The position numbers and the translations under genes are program-made. Positions 5,576-5,604 of a stretch of DNA of 5,604 bases are shown piece by piece. The notes beneath the pieces were generated by a model. It ran no database searches. It was not told where the DNA came from and saw nothing but the letters and a program-made list of their open reading frames with translations. The stretch is from Chroococcidiopsidaceae cyanobacterium CP_BM_RX_35 (GTDB lineage: Bacteria; Cyanobacteriota; Cyanobacteriia; Cyanobacteriales; Chroococcidiopsidaceae), in the NCBI GenBank assembly GCA_019242465.1, contig JAFAVL010000038.1, positions 1 to 5,604 of the forward strand. The letters run 5' to 3'. Within the stretch, counting starts at the first letter, position 1. Each line of letters opens with the position of its first letter.

Positions 5576-5604
5576 GGCAGAAGGCAGAGGGCAGAAGGCA
5601 GAAG
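5576..5604 (+). repeat. GGCAGAA heptanucleotide tandem repeat (STRR type), cut by window edge
   Basis: Four contiguous heptamers, GGCAGAA, GGCAGAG, GGCAGAA and GGCAGAA, occupy 5576-5603, and the next unit begins at 5604. Short tandemly repeated heptamers of this kind are a known trait of filamentous cyanobacterial genomes and normally lie between genes. The full copy number lies outside the window. Confidence 0.85.

Overview
The window looks cyanobacterial. The strongest evidence is an intact gene for PSRP-3/Ycf65, a 30S ribosomal protein confined to cyanobacteria and plastids. It is supported by a DUF4079 membrane protein, a Ser/Thr kinase fused to a WD40 propeller, one full HIP1 octamer (GCGATCGC, 1732-1739) and a heptanucleotide GGCAGAA tandem repeat of the kind common in filamentous cyanobacteria. 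The genus cannot be fixed from this sequence.

Left part, 1-2025. A two-gene minus-strand operon encodes a six-helix DUF4079 membrane protein (652-1389) and, 5 bases downstream, an exported NTF2/SnoaL-like protein (188-646). A 255-base spacer separates it from a divergent plus-strand gene for a YggT-family membrane protein (1645-2025). The spacing suggests the two minus-strand proteins act together at or across the membrane, but neither has a known substrate here.

Middle part, 2026-4231. A 591-residue Ser/Thr kinase with a C-terminal seven-bladed WD40 propeller (2160-3935) meets the PSRP-3/Ycf65 gene tail to tail. One CTAG supplies both stop codons. The kinase gene follows a perfect 17-base palindrome that overlaps its best candidate promoter. 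The kinase lacks two usual residues: HRD is HQD, and the expected alpha-C glutamate is a lysine. Both it and the ribosomal protein start with TTG.

Right part, 4232-5604. A complete tRNA-Thr(UGU) is followed 106 bases later by the N-terminal stub of a tyrosine integrase. This is the usual layout at a genomic-island end. The stub runs into an unrecognised coding remnant scattered over three reading frames. Beyond it there is no intact gene. Instead there is an array of four 16-base direct repeats (TTGCAGTTAATCCTGG type) with irregular spacing, a 12-base palindrome touching the fourth copy, and the start of a GGCAGAA heptamer repeat that runs off the edge. I read this third as a decayed mobile-element region anchored at the tRNA. 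The repeat array is the least explained feature of the window.
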